Assembly (NCBI GenBank): GCA_019843655.1
Contig: JACDQD010000006.1
Span: 22,462,246 to 22,526,245 of the forward strand
Direction: 5' to 3'
Source: Lethocerus indicus
Taxonomy: Eukaryota > Arthropoda > Insecta > Hemiptera > Belostomatidae
DNA length: 64,000 nucleotides
Below the pieces are notes generated by a model. That model saw only the letters and a list, made by a program, of their open reading frames with translations. It made no database searches and had not been told where the DNA came from. Shown in pieces: positions 63,401 through 64,000 of the stretch. Each line of letters starts with the position of its first letter. Position 1 is the stretch's first letter. The position numbers were made by a program, and so were the translations under genes.

Positions 63401-63722
63401 ATAGATAATGAGCAAAGGAAATTCAGAGCATTCCGGAATCGTTGAGTACGACGCTCAGAAATTCTGTTAACACTATCACATTTAACCCGATCTTAATAAA
63501 AATTAGCCCACTTGGCAATACTCCAAAAATGTCCACTTCAAAATATAGAACCACCAATGTAAGATTGCCAAATTTATACCATGTACTTCACCTTTTACAG
63601 ACTTAAATGTTGTCGACGTGCATTATGCGGGCAGACAATGCAATGCTGCATCGGCTTCGAACGACAAGGTATTACACTTGGAAGAACAGGCTCAGTTCAT
63701 GAATGAAGCTTTCTACATTTAG
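57315..63722 (+). CDS. OGDH: 2-oxoglutarate dehydrogenase E1-like protein, divergent paralog (whole coding span)
   Basis: E1o is the thiamine-diphosphate enzyme that decarboxylates 2-oxoglutarate in the mitochondrial 2-oxoglutarate dehydrogenase complex. Fourteen exons join in frame into 905 residues counted from ATG 57315: 57315-57392, 57876-58074, 58275-58619, 58923-59200, 59348-59476, 60070-60230, 60531-60678, 60896-61033, 61162-61362, 61600-61781, 62176-62348, 62573-62849, 63056-63342, 63601-63722. Seen: [70 protein letters not shown]. Known enzymes are about 1000 residues; the N-terminal E1 segment (YVEEMY...SWDxFF) is absent. Motifs in the last third have changed, for instance the family's WEAQFGDF reads WECWYGDR. 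An open frame through fourteen exons argues against a pseudogene. It is closer to OGDH than to DHTKD1. Activity uncertain. Confidence 0.9.
57876..58074 (+). CDS. OGDH: OGDH-like exon 2 ([20 protein letters not shown])
   Basis: The acceptor is TGTTCCCAG at 57875. The exon encodes [20 protein letters not shown] then [10 protein letters not shown] through FNLPLTCYI, matching [20 protein letters not shown] and KVFHLPTTTFIG of known E1o. It is open only from the acceptor because a TAA precedes it in frame. It ends ATAG|GCAAGA, a GC donor; no GT donor restores the expected YIGG junction. Confidence 0.88.
58275..58619 (+). CDS. OGDH: OGDH-like exon 3 ([20 protein letters not shown])
   Basis: The acceptor ATCAAG| is followed by [20 protein letters not shown], continuing through VKWIRERIE and [14 protein letters not shown] to CNIG. 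This aligns with GGQESALPLREIIRRLEMAY and [14 protein letters not shown] of human OGDH. The donor is ATAG|GTAAGC, phase 1. Confidence 0.9.
58923..59200 (+). CDS. OGDH: OGDH-like exon 4 ([15 protein letters not shown])
   Basis: After GAGCCAG| the exon reads [20 protein letters not shown], then [32 protein letters not shown] and [12 protein letters not shown]. The usual GMPHRGRLN reads GMAHRGRLN here. It ends AAA|GTTTGT in phase 0. It covers substrate-binding parts of the first catalytic half. Confidence 0.93.
59348..59476 (+). CDS. OGDH: OGDH-like exon 5: HGDAA thiamine-diphosphate site
   Basis: After CTGGTAG| the exon reads [20 protein letters not shown] then [23 protein letters not shown]. 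The GDA...NNQ pair is the magnesium/thiamine-diphosphate signature of E1o and is intact; the family's FAGQG reads ASGQG. The donor is CAG|GTATAA. Confidence 0.92.
59477..60069. other. Intron 5 of the OGDH-like gene
   Basis: A 593-base intron with a run of pyrimidine-rich text (CATCTTCATCTCTCCACCTC) around 59868-59890. Its central part (59.66-60.0 kb) reads differently from flanking AT-rich intron and could be an old insertion. No recognisable element. Confidence 0.4.
60070..60230 (+). CDS. OGDH: OGDH-like exon 6 ([20 protein letters not shown])
   Basis: After TTTATAG| the exon encodes [20 protein letters not shown] then [20 protein letters not shown] to EFKS. It aligns with [20 protein letters not shown] and APIFHVNSDDPEAVMY. 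The Met-Ala before RSS is replaced. It ends AATC|GTATGT. Confidence 0.91.
60379..60418. repeat. (AT)n microsatellite
   Basis: About 20 AT units lie in the intron between OGDH-like exons 6 and 7. Confidence 0.92.
60531..60678 (+). CDS. OGDH: OGDH-like exon 7 ([20 protein letters not shown])
   Basis: After ATTTTCAG| the exon encodes [20 protein letters not shown] then [20 protein letters not shown] to IDDE. This is the diagnostic [20 protein letters not shown] block of E1o. It ends GAG|GTAAAC in phase 0. Confidence 0.94.
60896..61033 (+). CDS. OGDH: OGDH-like exon 8 ([12 protein letters not shown])
   Basis: After TATGCAG| the exon encodes [20 protein letters not shown], then to [14 protein letters not shown], matching KHWLDSPWPGFF of human OGDH. 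The donor is AAA|GTAAAT. It forms the linker between the two catalytic halves. Confidence 0.92.
61162..61362 (+). CDS. OGDH: OGDH-like exon 9 (linker to second half)
   Basis: After ATCCCAG| the exon encodes [20 protein letters not shown] through [18 protein letters not shown]. Human OGDH has [20 protein letters not shown] here, so the usual Ala-Glu-Tyr has become Ile-Glu-Met while the helix is retained. It ends CAG|GTAATT. Confidence 0.9.
61600..61781 (+). CDS. OGDH: OGDH-like exon 10 ([20 protein letters not shown])
   Basis: After ACGCTCAG| the exon encodes [20 protein letters not shown], continuing [20 protein letters not shown] to [13 protein letters not shown]. The family motif SGQDVERGTFSHRH is altered at several positions (the ERGTF core is lost, HR kept), while CNSxxSEYxVxGFE is kept. 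The reading frame is intact; the donor is GG|GTGAGT. Confidence 0.9.
62176..62348 (+). CDS. OGDH: OGDH-like exon 11 (WECWYGDR in place of WEAQFGDF)
   Basis: After ATTTTTAG| the exon encodes [20 protein letters not shown], then [20 protein letters not shown] to [15 protein letters not shown] and LPHG are conserved; the otherwise nearly invariant WEAQFGDF is changed at four of eight positions. The donor is ATGG|GTAATA after one base of the Gly codon. Confidence 0.9.
62573..62849 (+). CDS. OGDH: OGDH-like exon 12 ([20 protein letters not shown])
   Basis: After GGTGTTAG| the exon encodes [20 protein letters not shown], continuing [32 protein letters not shown] to ELQSGTK. In the family this begins [16 protein letters not shown]; the conserved His of EHSSAR is Tyr here. 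The donor is ACAA|GTCAGT. Confidence 0.93.
63056..63342 (+). CDS. OGDH: OGDH-like exon 13 ([17 protein letters not shown])
   Basis: After TTTCTTAG| the exon encodes [50 protein letters not shown] and [20 protein letters not shown]. It matches QVAITRIEQLSPFPFD and CQEEHKNQGYYDYVKPRL. I end it at TTAA|GTAATT because the next exon supplies the family C-terminus; if unspliced, the frame would instead run to a stop at 63404. Confidence 0.91.
63601..63722 (+). CDS. OGDH: OGDH-like exon 14: C-terminus ([18 protein letters not shown])
   Basis: After CTTTTACAG| the exon encodes [20 protein letters not shown] then [19 protein letters not shown] and TAG. It aligns with [23 protein letters not shown] of human OGDH, whose APATG appears here as ASASN. 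An AATAAA lies at 63925-63930, about 200 bases after the stop. Confidence 0.9.
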
Positions 63723-63924
63723 TGTTAATCGAACGCTCATTTAACCACTTTTCTGTCTAACAAAATTGAATTTGGTTTAATTAAATTCCTTTAACTGCCA
63801 ATATTTCTGTAAATTTATAATTGGTATTGTAAACATCTCGTAATATATTTATAAAACCGTTAGCACCTACGAAACAAGTTCTGGTTCTAATACAATTAAA
63901 CACATTTATGAGGATATATATAAC

Positions 63925-63930
63925 AATAAA
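63925..63930 (+). terminator. Candidate poly(A) signal of the OGDH-like gene
   Basis: This is the first canonical AATAAA after the stop codon at 63722. Transcript end is inferred only. Confidence 0.45.
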
Positions 63931-64000
63931 TTCATTTCCAACATAATTGATACATAGTTTTGGCCAAATAATGATGTTTTACCAGAAATTGTATGGATAG

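Noticed and set aside
63343..63404. C-terminal extension of the OGDH-like exon 13 to a stop at 63404
   Set aside because: Splicing at TTAA|GTAATT to the exon at 63601 restores the family C-terminus with YAGR, so the read-through is more likely intronic.

Overview
The window is animal nuclear DNA, almost certainly from an insect. It contains intron-rich genes with GT-AG splice sites, a tropomyosin-1 locus with the exon set known from insects, long AT-rich introns, microsatellites and non-autonomous repeats. The order cannot be fixed from sequence alone. Exon limits below were read by hand from reading frame, splice dinucleotides and phase. No transcript data were available.

Three protein-coding genes are supported. 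(1) Tropomyosin-1 (Tm1) occupies 18-21867 on the minus strand. It has three alternative first coding exons: muscle 284-residue type, short cytoplasmic type, and a long low-complexity head like the Drosophila Tm1-I/C form. It also has duplicated exons 4, 5 and 7 and three terminal exons. All phases fit, giving proteins of about 251-252, 283-284 and 430-431 residues. (2) A 465-residue RNA-binding protein of the A1CF/RBM46/RBM47 type (three RRMs and a C-terminal double-stranded-RNA-binding domain) occupies 51141-55886 on the minus strand in nine coding exons. (3) A 2-oxoglutarate dehydrogenase E1-like gene occupies about 57315-63722 on the plus strand in fourteen coding exons. It starts head-to-head with gene 2 across about 1.4 kb. 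Its frame is open throughout, but it lacks the usual N-terminal E1 segment and has several changed motifs in its C-terminal catalytic half, so it looks like a divergent paralog.

The roughly 29 kb between the Tm1 muscle exon and the RNA-binding gene (21.9-51.1 kb) holds no gene I can support. It does hold a 13-copy minisatellite of about 69 bp (42.93-43.84 kb), at least three copies of a small foldback element flanked by 12-13 bp direct repeats (32.8, 42.1 and 47.5 kb, with fragments at 36.3 and 45.4 kb), a 0.8 kb element with long terminal inverted repeats (49.46-50.25 kb), a GC-rich block near 30.8-32.2 kb, and a diverged pair of short splice-donor-ending segments near 45.6 and 45.9 kb.

Base composition is strongly partitioned. 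The Tm1 body downstream of the cytoplasmic first exon (1-15 kb) and the body of the RNA-binding gene (50.3-55.2 kb) are AT-rich and nearly free of CpG. The region 15-50 kb and the 5' exon of the RNA-binding gene are CpG-rich. This resembles the footprint of germline gene-body methylation.
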